From Nymphaea colorata (taxonomy: Eukaryota; Streptophyta; Magnoliopsida; Nymphaeales; Nymphaeaceae), in assembly GCF_008831285.2 (NCBI RefSeq), contig NC_045148.1:8003001-8067000 (forward strand): 64,000 nt of DNA. The letters are read 5' to 3'. Made by a program: the position numbers and the translations under genes. This document shows, piece by piece, positions 49,799 through 61,700 of the stretch. The notes below the pieces were generated by a model. That model saw only the letters and a program-made list of their open reading frames with translations. It was not told where the DNA came from and did no database searches. How positions within the stretch are numbered: position 1 is the first letter of the stretch; every line of letters starts with the position of its first letter.

Positions 49799-50474
49799 TT
49801 GAAGAACTTCAAGGTCAAGAGCTGTTTACCTGAGCTCAATCTGTTTACGGTGAAGCCAAAAAAATTGGTTGGAGGGGCATTTGTTTAAACAAACTTAAAT
49901 CTGGTGTGACACTTATATACATATAAAAATAAATTTTTAAGATTTTTTATTAAAAAAAAAACTTTTAAGAGGCTGGTGTGGGCAACTGCCCACACCAGCG
50001 ACAATGTGGCTGCGCCACTGGAACAAACTGGTAGAAACTGGGTCTATCTAACCACACCTTGCTTGTAAAGGAAACCATAAACAGACGGCAGAGCTAAGTC
50101 AAGAAGATGCTTTGTCGCTGCATCCTAGTGATGAAAATGACAGTGGAGCTCAGTAACGGAGCTACTTGTTGGCTGGGGTGGTCCACTGTCCACGCCGACC
50201 CATAAAAAATTTCATTATAATGTAAATTTAAAGTCGTGACAATGTAAGGTTAATGCATTATAATGAAATTTTTGATGGGCTGGCCAACAAGTAGCTCCGC
50301 TACTGAGCTCCACTGTCATTTTCATAACGACGAAGCATCTTCTTGACCTAGCTCCGCTGTCGTTTATGGTTTCCTTTACAAGCAAGCTGGGGTTAGGTAG
50401 ACCTAGCTTCTCCAAGCTTATTCCTAAACAGATTCCGCCCCGATAAGCAGCTCTTTAACCCCGAAGTTCTTCAA
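49799..50474. mobile_element. Second foldback, with nested elements
   Basis: The outer ends TTGAAGAACTTC (49799) and GAAGTTCTTCAA (50463-50474) are inverted copies. Pairing continues inward through AAGAGCTGTTT, ATCTGTTTA, GCTTGTAAAGGAAACCATAAAC, AAGAAGATGC and ATGAAAATGACAGTGGAGCT. The core (50151-50305) has its own ends, CAGTAACGGAGCTACTTGTT and its inverted copy. The left arm is longer because a segment at about 49880-50025 has no partner; it ends GTGGCTGCGCCACTGG and resembles the element at 19130. No coding content. Confidence 0.75.
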
Positions 50475-52754
50475 CTTAAGCCAACTTCCTAGCTGAGGAT
50501 TTTGTACATATGGTTTATTTATTTTTTGATTTATTTGATTCTTTCATTCTTTAGTTAATGACAATTCCGGGAGGCAGCAGATATGAGTCTGAATCCAATG
50601 AAAACAATGGAATAAATGATGTCTATTTGAATAAAAATATTTGTCAAATAGACATATTCTCCAATAAAAGAGTTACAAGCAAACACCCACATATTGATCT
50701 ATTAGACATACAAATCTAGTTTAAAAAGTTTTTCTCAATGTAGAAAAGGATTTGGTCTCTCTTGAAAAGCCAAAGGAAAACTTGCTTACAAAAGCTTTAA
50801 GAAAATATAAAAAGAAAAGCAATGAGAAACATATGAACAACATACCAAGAAATTAGCGCTTCATGGCATTATCAACAACTTCTTCATACTATACAATGAG
50901 AAGAAGAGATAATTGTATTGTATTGCACCAAGAAGAACTTGAGGCATGCGTTTTATAGCCAAAGCATCAATTTTATAAGGTAACTACAGATTCCAAGGAA
51001 TTAAAGTGAAACTATAGCGAATGAAGCAACTATAAACATAAAAAATCAAAAACTTCATGCGCTTTACTTTTTGGCAGAACAGTTTCCTTTTATAAGTTAA
51101 TTTCTTTTTGCACTTTGTGTAAATAAAACTATGCATTTGAGGAAAATGAGTAAGAGGAAGGGATAACTTCAAATTTTTAAACTTATTTTCCTTAACTATT
51201 GAAGCAGTGAATATGATGCTTCCTACTATTGATTGGCTAAATATTGAATCTTATAAAATCTGACAATTACAATCTATTTTAGCTAAGAATTCTTTCTAAA
51301 CACAAAGAAATTGATATTGAGGGTGGGCATCTGACCGGTTGTTTGGTATCATGTGAGTATTTCATGAATCTACATGGAATACTTGTTCGAGTGTTTCATG
51401 AATTTATTTTAATTTTGAGGCAGATTCAGGTATAACATTCATATGTCTTTAATCTTACATCAAATACCCAATCAACGATTCAAGTAGAAAATTGTTGATA
51501 AATTTATGGCAGTCATTGAACATGTATTTCTATTTTAAATGGTAGTTGCTAAATAACATAATATGGAATAATCCTAAACCATGTCATATTCAGGAGGATT
51601 TGATCTTTCTAGAATCAACATATTCATAATTAAGGGAATGAAATAGACATGGCCTCTCATTATAAACTCTAAATAACATTCACATGATTGAGGCATATCC
51701 ACAACCAATTAATATAAAGCAATCTCAAACAATTATAAGTAAGAATTATGGCATATTAAACATACTCCTTAACTTCAGTTTTTTTTTTCACTTTTTTTCA
51801 ATTTTTTAATGTCAACATTTTTTTTTTCATTTTTCATTTTTTATTTGTTTCAGATGTACTTATCTTTTGATGTTTGTGTTATTAGCTTCTCATTTATTTT
51901 ATCTTACCATCATTTTAAGTTTTTTAAATTTTTTAAAAATTTACCGCATTTATTTTTTTTTCAAGCTCATCATATTATACTTGAGAAAAACCTCACTGCT
52001 TAAAACTTCGAAACGTTATTAGTGACTATGATATTAATCTACTGCTAGGTTATTAAATTGAATTTACTTAAAAAAAATAATTCTAATTAAGGCCCCCAAA
52101 GGTAGACCGTGTACAATCATAGCCCTTCTACAAAGAAAAAGAAAATAATTTATTTCAAATCATGCTGAAAGTAACTTTTTCCTTCATAATTGATCCTGTT
52201 TTCCTTTTCCAAATTAATCTTGTCACAAATTCAAAACAAAAACCCCAAAATTTCCAAACCATACAAGTCCCTGGACCTTGTTAAACCCTACAATTTATGT
52301 AATTTGATTCAGATTTCTACCATATTTGGACATTATTTTTTAATCGAATTTGGATTTGACCAGCATAAGGTCTGACATTGCGTTTGATACGTATTAGATT
52401 TCAGTTGGATATCAGATTTCGTAATTTGGATTCCATACTTGTGAAGCTGCAGACTTAACTCAGCTAATCAGATTAATTAGCAATAAGTATCCCGATTTCT
52501 TAACCAGATCCAACTAAACATGCTCTAAAATTTGAACCATAATCAGATCTACCACATCCATTTGGTTCCCCAGTTATCATCTTCATCACATTTGTGTCAC
52601 ATTTTGACATTACTGCAGTTTGGATCCAAGACCAACATGCTGAACAAAAAGTACTGGGCCTGTTTTAGTTAGAGCAATCTACAATCAGATAGTACAAAGT
52701 GCGGCGACTGAATACCCCGTTGCCGCATTCACTATCCTCCGTTGTGATTGAGGA
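50475..52754. other. Intergenic AT-rich DNA, no gene seen
   Basis: T-rich stretches at 51780-51850 give short phenylalanine-rich frames that are not genes. No RNA gene or clear repeat was recognised. Confidence 0.5.
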
Positions 52755-52946
52755 CAGGGGCAGAGTCAAGGTAGGGCCCGCTTAGGTCCTGGCTCCACCT
52801 CAATTTTTCTTTTTAAATTTACATGTAAATTTTAAAAAAATTTATTTGTTTATATACAAATTTTGAAAAATGATATTTAAGCCTTATTCAAAATTTAGAA
52901 ACTTTAATTCGGCTTGCCTCATGAAAAATTTCTGTCTCTACCCTTG
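52755..52946 (+). mobile_element. hAT-like MITE, family 2
   Basis: It begins CAGGGGCAGAGTCAAGG and ends TTTCTGTCTCTACCCTTG, short inverted termini. The AT-rich body contains AAATTTACATGTAAATTTT and AAAATTTAGAAACTTTAATT, shared with the copy at 53944. The flanks ATTGAGGA and ATTGGCAA could be an eroded 8-bp duplication. Confidence 0.6.
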
Positions 52947-53070
52947 ATTGGCAAGACATTTGGGAAACCCCAAAATTTGTCGCCGTTGATGAAACGGAGG
53001 AGGTTGCCTCTCCCTAGTGATGCGCTTGAAGAGGCCTTGGATTTACAGATAGCAGAAGCCGACTCTGTAT

Positions 53071-53345
53071 TGTTGGGGAAAATCAGCAAACTAATTTTCA
53101 GGAAAGATAAGATCATGATAATCCCAGCAAACTAATTTTCAGAAAAGATAAGATCATGATAATCTTTCATTTTCTTGTTGTAACGCACAGATTTGTAACA
53201 TTTCTATCTCAAGATTTTGGATCTGTACATATCTCACGATTTGTTAACGTGTATAAATACTCAAAACGTGTTTGAAATGTATTATCACTTTTTGACTCAT
53301 CATCTCTCTAGTTTCTCTCTTTTTTCCCTCACGCTTTCTTTCTCG
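53071..53345 (+). repeat. Copia-type LTR (about 275 bp)
   Basis: It starts TGTTGGGGAAAATCAGC, a typical TG start for plant Copia LTRs. A TATA-like TATAAATAC is at about 53252, and the repeat stops directly before a primer-binding site at 53346. A 41-bp unit (CAGCAAACTAATTTTCAG) is tandemly doubled at 53084-53165. The 3' end lacks the usual CA. Confidence 0.6.
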
Positions 53346-53357
53346 TGGTATCAGAAC
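53346..53357 (+). other. Retrotransposon primer-binding site
   Basis: TGGTATCAGAAC matches the plant initiator-tRNA(Met) primer-binding site (usually TGGTATCAGAGC) except for one base. Its position just after the LTR supports a truncated Copia element. The following frame, 53358-53549, may be degraded leader or gag DNA, but no gag motif is visible. Confidence 0.7.
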
Positions 53358-53943
53358 TTATTCAAAGAGAAGAGTAGTGAGAAGTTTGACGCCCCAACTA
53401 GGGGTCTCGCCATAAGTGTTCAGGTTTTCCAATCTTTTCTGCTTGCTGAACATTACCATATTGCATTGAAAGGGGCTGACTTGATGAGAAGCACATGTAT
53501 CAATTTGAGGGTACAATATTGGAAGTTTGGTTTGGAAATGTTGAGTTAAAACTAGCTAATTCTAACAGTTGGTACGTAGAGAAGAAGAAGAATGTTGCAC
53601 GGGCTGTGTGTTGCCGATAGGACAGCACAACTAGCTGAGCCAACTCGAGCTGAGTAGAACTCGCTTTAAACAACTTAGCTTGTGCCCTCCTCTTTTATAA
53701 ACGAGCCGAGTTCGAGTTTCAAAAGCTCGACTTGACTCGCAAACCGACACTGTGTTTAGTAACAGTCCAGTAGGTTGTCACTAATGATTATTTTCAAGTG
53801 ATGGGCGCTTTCCATCACTGAAGACCTTTTCTGTGATGGCCAACTCCATTGCCCTCCATGTAACATATTATCCGACGGCTGTAGCCATTGCTAATTAACA
53901 ATATTAGGCGATGGAACATTCTGAACTACTCCAAGTAGCTACT
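53358..53943. repeat. Retroelement remnant and GAGCTCGA-rich repeat, copy 4
   Basis: No pol domain is present, so the Copia element is broken. At about 53625-53745 lies a fourth patch of the GAGCTCGA repeat (CAACTCGAGCTGAGTAGAAC, AACGAGCCGAGTTCGAGTT). Confidence 0.5.
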
Positions 53944-54107
53944 CAGGGGCAGAGCCAAGGGGTGCTTGCATGGTGCCCTCGTCTCACCTCAATTTTTTTT
54001 ATAAATAATTTGCATATAAATTTACAAAATTTTACTTGTTCTATATAAAAGATTCAAAAAATGATATTTCGAGTCTTGTCAAAATTTAGAAACTTTATTT
54101 TAGCAAG
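53944..54107 (+). mobile_element. hAT-like MITE, family 2, 3'-truncated
   Basis: It begins CAGGGGCAGAGCCAAGGGG and matches 52755-52946 through TTGCATATAAATTTACAAAA and AAAATTTAGAAACTTTATTT. The right terminal repeat is missing. Confidence 0.55.
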
Positions 54108-54154
54108 GAAACAGTGATGGCCATATTAGACGCACAACGGTTTTCATTGTTGCT

Positions 54155-54159
<5 letters not shown>

Positions 54160-54225
<66 letters not shown>
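54160..54225. repeat. (CA)n(TA)n microsatellite
   Basis: A short ACAC run passes into a TA tract of more than 50 bases. Another TA tract is at about 54679-54701. Confidence 0.95.
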
Positions 54226-54229
<4 letters not shown>

Positions 54230-54857
54230 CTAATCGGACCGAGACATCAGTTTCCACTTCTGATGTGGATTTGGACCTAAATTTGAATTGAATCCAGACT
54301 GATTGCATCCCCATCTTGATCTTTCATTTTCATCCAGCCATGTGAGCTTGTACCATCCCCCTCTCTCCCCTTGCCACCACCACCCTCTTCCATGTGTCTA
54401 GTTAATTTCTTTTCCAAAAGTCTCTAGATAAACCGAGTCATGTTTCCATACCGTCTCGGTTTGCCATTGACATGGACATGAATCGAATCGCATCCGTTTA
54501 TCATGCGCTTTCCCGTTTGAAAACAACCAAGGTATATGCCAAAACCTTTTCGATTTGCGGCCGATACGCTCGCCCGATACAGGTGTTGAGAGGCATCCCC
54601 ACTCAAACAAGGACAAACTCAAAAACAAGCAACCCACTACTTACCCTCCTTATATTCGTAAATTTGACTCATACTGCTTTATATATATATATATATATAT
54701 ATCATCCCTAGACTTCAGTCTCATGTTATTAATAAATATAATTTCATTTAACTAGAATGCCTCCACCTATTCCTAAAGTCTAAAATGATTTGTACTACGT
54801 CAACATCCAGAATATTTATGACCTAGATTTCATATACTTCACAAGTGCATTAATTTT
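54226..54857. other. Intergenic DNA, no gene seen
   Basis: Short frames on both strands around 54400-54710 have no recognisable content. Confidence 0.5.
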
Positions 54858-55041
54858 AAGAGCAGAGATATGATTTTTTTCGAGGGGGCCAAACATACCA
54901 ATCTCGGATTCGGCTAGAGCCAAATTGAACTCGAATCTAAAAAATACATTACATAATTAAAATTTTTTAATTTTATTTTTTGTTTTCCAGTTAATTGAAG
55001 CAGGGCCATGGCGTCTGTGGCCCCCCTTCCCCCTGGCCCTG
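54858..55041 (+). mobile_element. hAT-like MITE, family 1, third copy
   Basis: AAGAGCAGAGATATGATTTT at the left, then CTAGAGCCAAATTGAACTCG and AAAAAATACAT, ending GCAGGGCCATGGCGTCTG..CCCCCTGGCCCTG. The order of motifs is that of 31759-31963. The ends are more eroded. Confidence 0.55.
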
Positions 55042-57952
55042 TCGTTGTTTGTTTCGAATTTTCGAGATATCAACCTGCAATTTACACAGCCACAGGGCAT
55101 CACTTCAAGAAGAGACCGAATCGTGAGGAGATTGAGGGAAGGGTGAGAGTTTCGGCAATACGGGTAAAATAAAATATTAGTTGGTAAAATAAAATATTCG
55201 TCCAACCTGCGTACTAGTTTTTTTTTATTTCAAGAAATTCTTTTACACATCTCATGATGATTTTTAAAGGCAAAGAATATCTTAATATTTTTGGGAGAAT
55301 GAGTTGGTGTAAAGTCGGAGGAAGAACGCAGATTGGGACCAGAAGAAGGCTGGCTGGGTCGGTCTGGGTCAAGTCAAGGCTCTTCTGCTTTAAGGTGAAT
55401 TATTAATGGACGCGGTTTCTCTTTATGAGGACGACACCTCGGAAGGTCGTCCCTGAGTTGAATTATATATGGCGCAAACATTAAGTGAGTCAACCGCGTT
55501 GACTGAGCAACCTTGATGCACCGTCAAACTTGCCAAAATATTTTATTAAAGAAAAAAAAAATGAATGCATGGGCTCATATATTTTTTTAGCTCCATTTTA
55601 GTCGTATCAAATTGGCACGAATAAGTCCACTTTTGAATTTTTTTAGCTTTGAAAAAGTGCAATAAAAAATTTAAAAAACGCATGGGACCAAAGCCACTCC
55701 AGTTATCAACTTTCGGGCTATCGGATTATACGTAAATTGGGTTTGACTTTGCAAACTAGATCGATAGCCCTTCTTTTAAAACAGATTCCAAATCCGATTA
55801 GTATGACATCCAACACTTATATCTAATTTCGGTAAAAACTAAGACTCGGCATTAGGCCAGCCCAGCTTGATAATGAGACCGGTCCAGTCCCACATATAAA
55901 ACTCGGACTTGGGCCTAGCCCAACTCGAAAACTCGAGCTCGAATCTGAACCGATTATATTAAAAAAATATTTTTTAATATAAAATAATGCATAAAAATAA
56001 TTAATGGTAATAAAATATTATAAATATATACAAATAATAAAAAAATAAAAAAAAATCATTATTAGGCCCATCGGCCCTGGTCACGTTTTCCTAAGTCCGA
56101 TAGAGTACCGAGTACCCAGCAGCGGTCAGGCCCGGTGCCCAGGCTTAGTAAAAACTCTTTATTGGATTCTTGTAAGACATCAGTGGTAGCTTCAAATTTG
56201 GCTATAAACTGATAGTGATTGGATTAAGATACTGTTACTAAGTCCGATTAAATGGATCCAAACTTTGGGTAGAGTATTGAGAAGAACATAAACCAGAGTC
56301 ACAATTTTTCACATAACTCCTATCAAGTCAAGGCCTTTATCTTCATTTATCTGATCTAAAATGTTGAGTAAAACTCCACCCTAATTTTTATTGTTTATGA
56401 CTTAACAGGAAATGTACTTCTGTTTGCTCACTCAAAATATAAAACTCCGGGACGTCGACCCATGCACCTAACTTCTATGTTGTTCTGACTAGCGCAAAAA
56501 ATTAGTGCCCACAAGAATCAAACTAATCCCGTACTTATTTGAGCCGATTTAGCCTAATCAACCATAAACATAACTGTTTTGGATCATAATTATTACTTGG
56601 TAAGTCGCTTTCTTCCTTTAATTTGTTGCTATCGTCTTTTGTTTTTATATCTTTAAGACCTTAAGGTATATTCAAACGAGTAAAAATGTTATAAAAAGTA
56701 CAATGTAAAATATCTTGTTCTAGTGAGTAAAAAAAGTATTTTATCCTACTGCCTAAATGAGAGCCGAAGCTTTTATCTAACCCATCATCAACAAAAAGTG
56801 CAAACACTACTTTAAGCATTCTAAAATTTAACTTGTGCTTCAAGAATCTCTTTTTAGAGTATAAAAAATTTGAAGCACCAGACATTCAAAACGGTTAGCA
56901 GCCACATTCAACAGGATGCTTTATATTTAAAAAATATTTTAATATAAAACATACAGTTGAATGTAGCTGCCAATGACGCAATATTGACATTACCTAACTA
57001 AAGTAATGTTCAACCATCGAAACCAGCTCTAGTGGGAAAAGGGGACGCAGATTTAGCCAAAGCAAGAATTGATATAATATTTTATAATAACTTATTTAGC
57101 TTCTCAAGGGATAAAAACGCGTGCTCATCTTTGTTGTTATTTTTTTGGGGTTTAACGTTTAGCGATCAGAATTAGACACAAGAAGAACCAGTTAAATAAT
57201 TTTTTTTTTTTTTTAAAGTGCAATTTGGTAATCTTTTGTTTATACTACTAAGGTGGCATTTCATTACCCGGAAATTTGAAATCTATTGATCTATAGTTCA
57301 TCAGTAGTTCATCAAACTTAAGATCTAGATTTAAGATCATTACTTTACTTCTCTGCATTGAAAAAAAGTTGGATTTAAGATAGGATGAGGGAGAACATGA
57401 GCTTAAATCTATGGTTTGGATCTCAGATCCAAAGCTATCAACTCCCCCCTAAAAGTTAAGACTTTTTTTTTCTTATACTCAATTGTAGTTTCATAGGAAC
57501 CCAAATATCATTTTCCAAATTTTTATACAGGATAATGATTTTCTTCAAAATTTATATGTATTTTTTTTTTGGATGAGAGAGAAAAGGCCCATGCTTGGCT
57601 CTATTCTTAGTTCATATTTTTATGGAAACTATGCTTTCGTGTCCTGTCTTGAGGCTTATTATCTAAGTTGAACAATATAGTAATGTTATCTTGGATATGA
57701 AAGCTATAAGGATAAGAATGAGAGGCCTTAGAAAAAATTAGGAAATTCCAGGTTAGGTAAGGCGTAATGGTGAAAAGCTCAAATTCTTTTTTTTTCTTTT
57801 AACGGTGAATGGTTCGTTTGTTTGGCTACCTTTAAGAGAAGGTACTGACATCAAAACCTTTTACGGTATAAAAGTAGTGCACACTAAAACGTGACAATGA
57901 CCACTGGAAGATTCAAACATGGGTTATTAAGAAAGCCGACCATTAAGCTACG
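55042..57952. other. Intergenic AT-rich DNA, no gene seen
   Basis: No coding or RNA gene was recognised. A segment at 57295-57430 with GATTTAAGAT and CTTAAATCTA motifs resembles DNA near 18820 and 42960. Confidence 0.5.
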
Positions 57953-58076
57953 ACTTCTCATGGTAAGAAAACTCAAATTAAATTTACTATTATGGGATTA
58001 ACTTTTATCCAACTACTTCTCACGGTAAGAAAACTCAAATTAAATTTACGATTATCGGATTAACTTTTATTCAACT
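57953..58076. repeat. Tandem duplication, period 62 bp, two copies
   Basis: ACTTCTCATGGTAAGAAAAC at 57953 recurs at 58015 with only a few changes, in the distal upstream region of the sugar-transporter gene. Near identity suggests it is young. Confidence 0.9.
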
Positions 58077-58630
58077 AGCAGTACCTCCCGAAAAGGTAAG
58101 GACATTTACGTAATTGCGGACCTCAGTCTCCAGTCTCCCCGATCGTGTGTCTCTGCAGCTCGTGAGGTAACGGAAAGCCGGCGATATCGCTTCGGACGGA
58201 GATCGGGCGTGGACCCGTCGATGCCTCCACGTCTGCTGCCTTCGCGCCAGAACCGAACCGCCCCTCGCTTCCTCCGAAATAACAACCATGCCACTCACCG
58301 GCAGCGGGTGCCTTCAATGTATTCCTGCACGCTCCACTTGGCTCGGTTCGGTTCGTTTGGATCGAGCAGAGTTATTAGTTCTGACCTTCTGGAATCGAGC
58401 GTGGTCCGAACGAATCCGGTTCGATCCGTTGCCAGCGCTTCCGGTGACGAATGGTGGCAATCACGTTAATAAGGAGAAGGTTAGGTCCTTTTCTGAGAGG
58501 GCCGTAATCACGCTCTCTGGACTTCCCGTGGGCAATTAACTTCTTGCTTATTTGGCCGCTCTTGTAATATCCGGGTCGGCTGGTGAGAAAATTACTCGGT
58601 TTACCCCTGGGCGAGCCTCCCAGCATTCCC
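58077..58630. other. Upstream region of the sugar-transporter gene
   Basis: More GC-rich than the spacer before it. The overlapping short frames on both strands, with TCGGTTCGG-type repeats around 58345-58440, do not resemble proteins. Probably promoter DNA. Confidence 0.5.
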
Positions 58631-58638
58631 TATAAATA
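58631..58638 (+). promoter_or_regulatory. TATA box of the STP gene
   Basis: TATAAATA in a locally GC-rich context, 150 bases before the start codon. This would put transcription start near 58665 and a leader of about 115 bases, followed by the CT-rich stretch typical of plant leaders. Confidence 0.65.
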
Positions 58639-58780
58639 CCACCACTCCGTTTCACTCCCTCCTTCGTCTTCAGAGCTCTTCCGCACCGCCGTCCGGCTTT
58701 GCGCTGCGTTCTTACTTCTCCTTAGTGCTTCTTCCTTTTCTTTTCTCTCTGGTTGGAAAGGTTTCGGAAGTGTCGGGAAA

Positions 58781-61700
58781 ATGGCCGGCGGTGGGTTTGT
58801 TGAGACCCGTGAAATGAAGAACTACGCAGGGAAGGTCACGCTGTTCGTCGTCTTTACCTGTATAGTCGCTGCTACCGGCGGTCTCATCTTCGGATACGAT
58901 ATCGGGATTTCAGGTCGAGATCTGGAACGATCTTGATTTCTATTTCCTTGTTACTTTTGCTTTCGATGAGTGTTGATGGTTTTCCTTTTAGGATATATTT
59001 TTTTTTTTCTGATGCGTGGAGTCGAACTTCGCATCGAGATCCGGGATGGACAGGAGACGACTTGCAGATTTTCATTTTCGAGGAATTTTTTTTAAGTTCT
59101 GGACTGTGATATTTCCCTGAACAATGAGACGAATTTCAGCAATCTTGCTCGGTTTCTATAAGCGTTTTCTAATAATTTTATTTCTCAATGTTAGATCTCT
59201 CTGGCTTTCTAGATGACTTCATTAGGTATGAAGGTCAAATGTGCTCAGAGATCTCTTCCTGAAAAATCGGATTAAATGTAAATTGAGGAACTTATTTTTC
59301 GAGATTATTTTCAAGTTATGCATGCAAAAACTACTATACGATTTTCCGTTTCTTTCGTTAGCATTTTATGGACAGATTATGGGCATCCTTTTTCGACAAA
59401 AAATTTTGCCCTTTGTCTGGACCAGCAGTTTACTTTTTGTGCATCTCCTCACCAAGAGATTCCATTTCTAATTGTCCGAATTTTTTATGATGTTAGGTGG
59501 AGTGACGTCCATGGACCCATTCCTGGTGCGCTTCTTTCCGTCGGTGTACCGGAAGATGGAAGCCGATAGGAGCCAGAATCAGTACTGCAAATTCGACAGC
59601 CAGCTTCTAACGACGTTTACATCGTCCCTCTATGTCGCCGGACTCATTGCCTCGTTCTTTGCATCGACGGTGACTCGAATGTTCGGGAGAAAGCCGTCCA
59701 TGCTCTTCGGCGGTCTTACCTTCCTTGTCGGTGCGGCCGTCAACGGCGCGGCCAAGAACGTGGCCATGCTCATCATCGGTCGCATTCTGCTCGGTATCGG
59801 CGTCGGGTTCGCCAATCAGGTAAAGATGGGATCTCCTTTTCTTTCTTTTTTATTCTTCTTTCTGATTTTCCGTGTTATTTCAGAAGATTCCGCCATCATT
59901 TACTTTTATTCACATTTTCGCTTTTGTGTTCCTTCATCTTCCCTGCAATTCTCCCAAAAGTTCGTTCCTCTCAACCTTTTCGTGATGACGGGTTTGTCCT
60001 TTTCTTTCTGAGCTCGACTGTCAAATACCGAATTCTGACACTTCTCGTCTCAGAGCACTGGTCAGCCCTTCAAAGTGCTGTTACTCGGATGCTTCCTCTT
60101 CAGTTTGGATTATTATAGTTCTGTTTCTCTACCCTTCATTTTTCCTGGATGCTGACATGCTGGCTTTTCATTGAAAATTATACAAGTTGCCATTTACTCC
60201 AGATGATATAACAAAAAAAGCTCAAGCTTGGAAATTTCTATTTAACCGTCTTTCTATTTCCGAATTAAGCGTACTCATGAGCGTGACCTTATCATTCTTT
60301 CCATGAACCTCTATCCATAGTGGATAAGCCCACCTAATTTCCTAAATCGCCTCATCCATCCCGTGAGTCACAGCGTGGCAGACGATTCTCTTCTCCTGCC
60401 CTCCGCCGTTCATGCTGGGAACGGACGGTTGATTAAGAGCACAATAAAGACTTATCTTTCTGTGCCGGTAAAAATTATAAAGTAGGAAAAAGAAACAGAT
60501 AGCCAGCTCTTGCAGGCATACGACCGGGTTCTTATCCGAATCCACGCGTCCTTTTTGATGGTTGGACTGAAGAACGAGTCACTTCACGGAGGGGAAGGTA
60601 CACGAGCCTAGTGCAACATCTCTCAGCATAGAGCCGAGGGAGTTCATCGAATCGGCCCTGTGATCGGTTGTCATGGCAATGGCATTTTGACATCGTCGAT
60701 TATTTCATCCACGTCAGCAGTTATCGAGTCCGATGGCTAACTGGTTGCCCTTTCTAGCGTCCTTTCCTGCCTACGTATTGAATAAAAAACTGCCACCAAT
60801 GGTTTGCTTGCTTTTTGGCTTTCACTTGTAACGGAACCAGCATCCGGCGAGATCGATGTTGCCTATTTTAGATAGTTACCTATTAAAGTTTCCTTTTTTA
60901 GCTTTTTCCCAAGAAAAATTCTGAGGTACGTATTTATCACTATGTTTTTAGAACGTAGACACGTAATGTCATACAAGTTTATTTGTATGCGCAGATAAAA
61001 TTTTACTCAACTATACATTTATACAAATGTTAATTCGTATAGTCATCTGTTGTTTCAGGTGCTATTTATAGTTTTGTACATTCAAAAAAGCCGATTTTCG
61101 TGGACCTGTAAGTTTAAATCGCCGCAATAACATTTGCATGATTTACAGATTTGAAAAAAATTATTTTCTGAAGCTTAACTGTAAAAATTTTGCCCTTTAC
61201 AAATTCTCTCCTAACACACGGTGATGGCCTGGCTTTCTGCGCTCCTCCTTTAGCGTTCCTTATCTTTTGGTGGTCACAGAGCAGCTACCGTGGGACACCT
61301 TGACGAGGCCTGTCTTTATCTTTCCCGTCTTGACGTTGCCAAAGTTTGAAATTAGTCCCAGTTCCTTTCATACATAACATAATTGTTCTCTTTGTCATAG
61401 ATCTACATTTGCGTCCTATGGTCCTGTGTCCATTTTTGCCAATTCCGTGGGCCTTGGGTCTAGGGAAACGTTCAAATTATGCTACTTTTTTTTTTCCCTA
61501 CAATTGGGCCTTCTTGGAGAGACACAAACAATATCCCATTATTTTAAGCACAAAAATATTCTGGACATAGTTTCCGGAACGACGCAATTGGTTTCGCAGA
61601 CGCTGATATTTTGAGTTTTCTACTTTCTTTGCAGACAAGTCATTATAATTGTAAAATACTTCCGCCAGTTGTCACAGTGAGGAAACCAGATTTGTCATCC

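Noticed and set aside
53358-53549. gag gene of the Copia element
   Set aside because: The frame after the primer site has no zinc knuckle or other gag motif and is interrupted; left as a remnant only.
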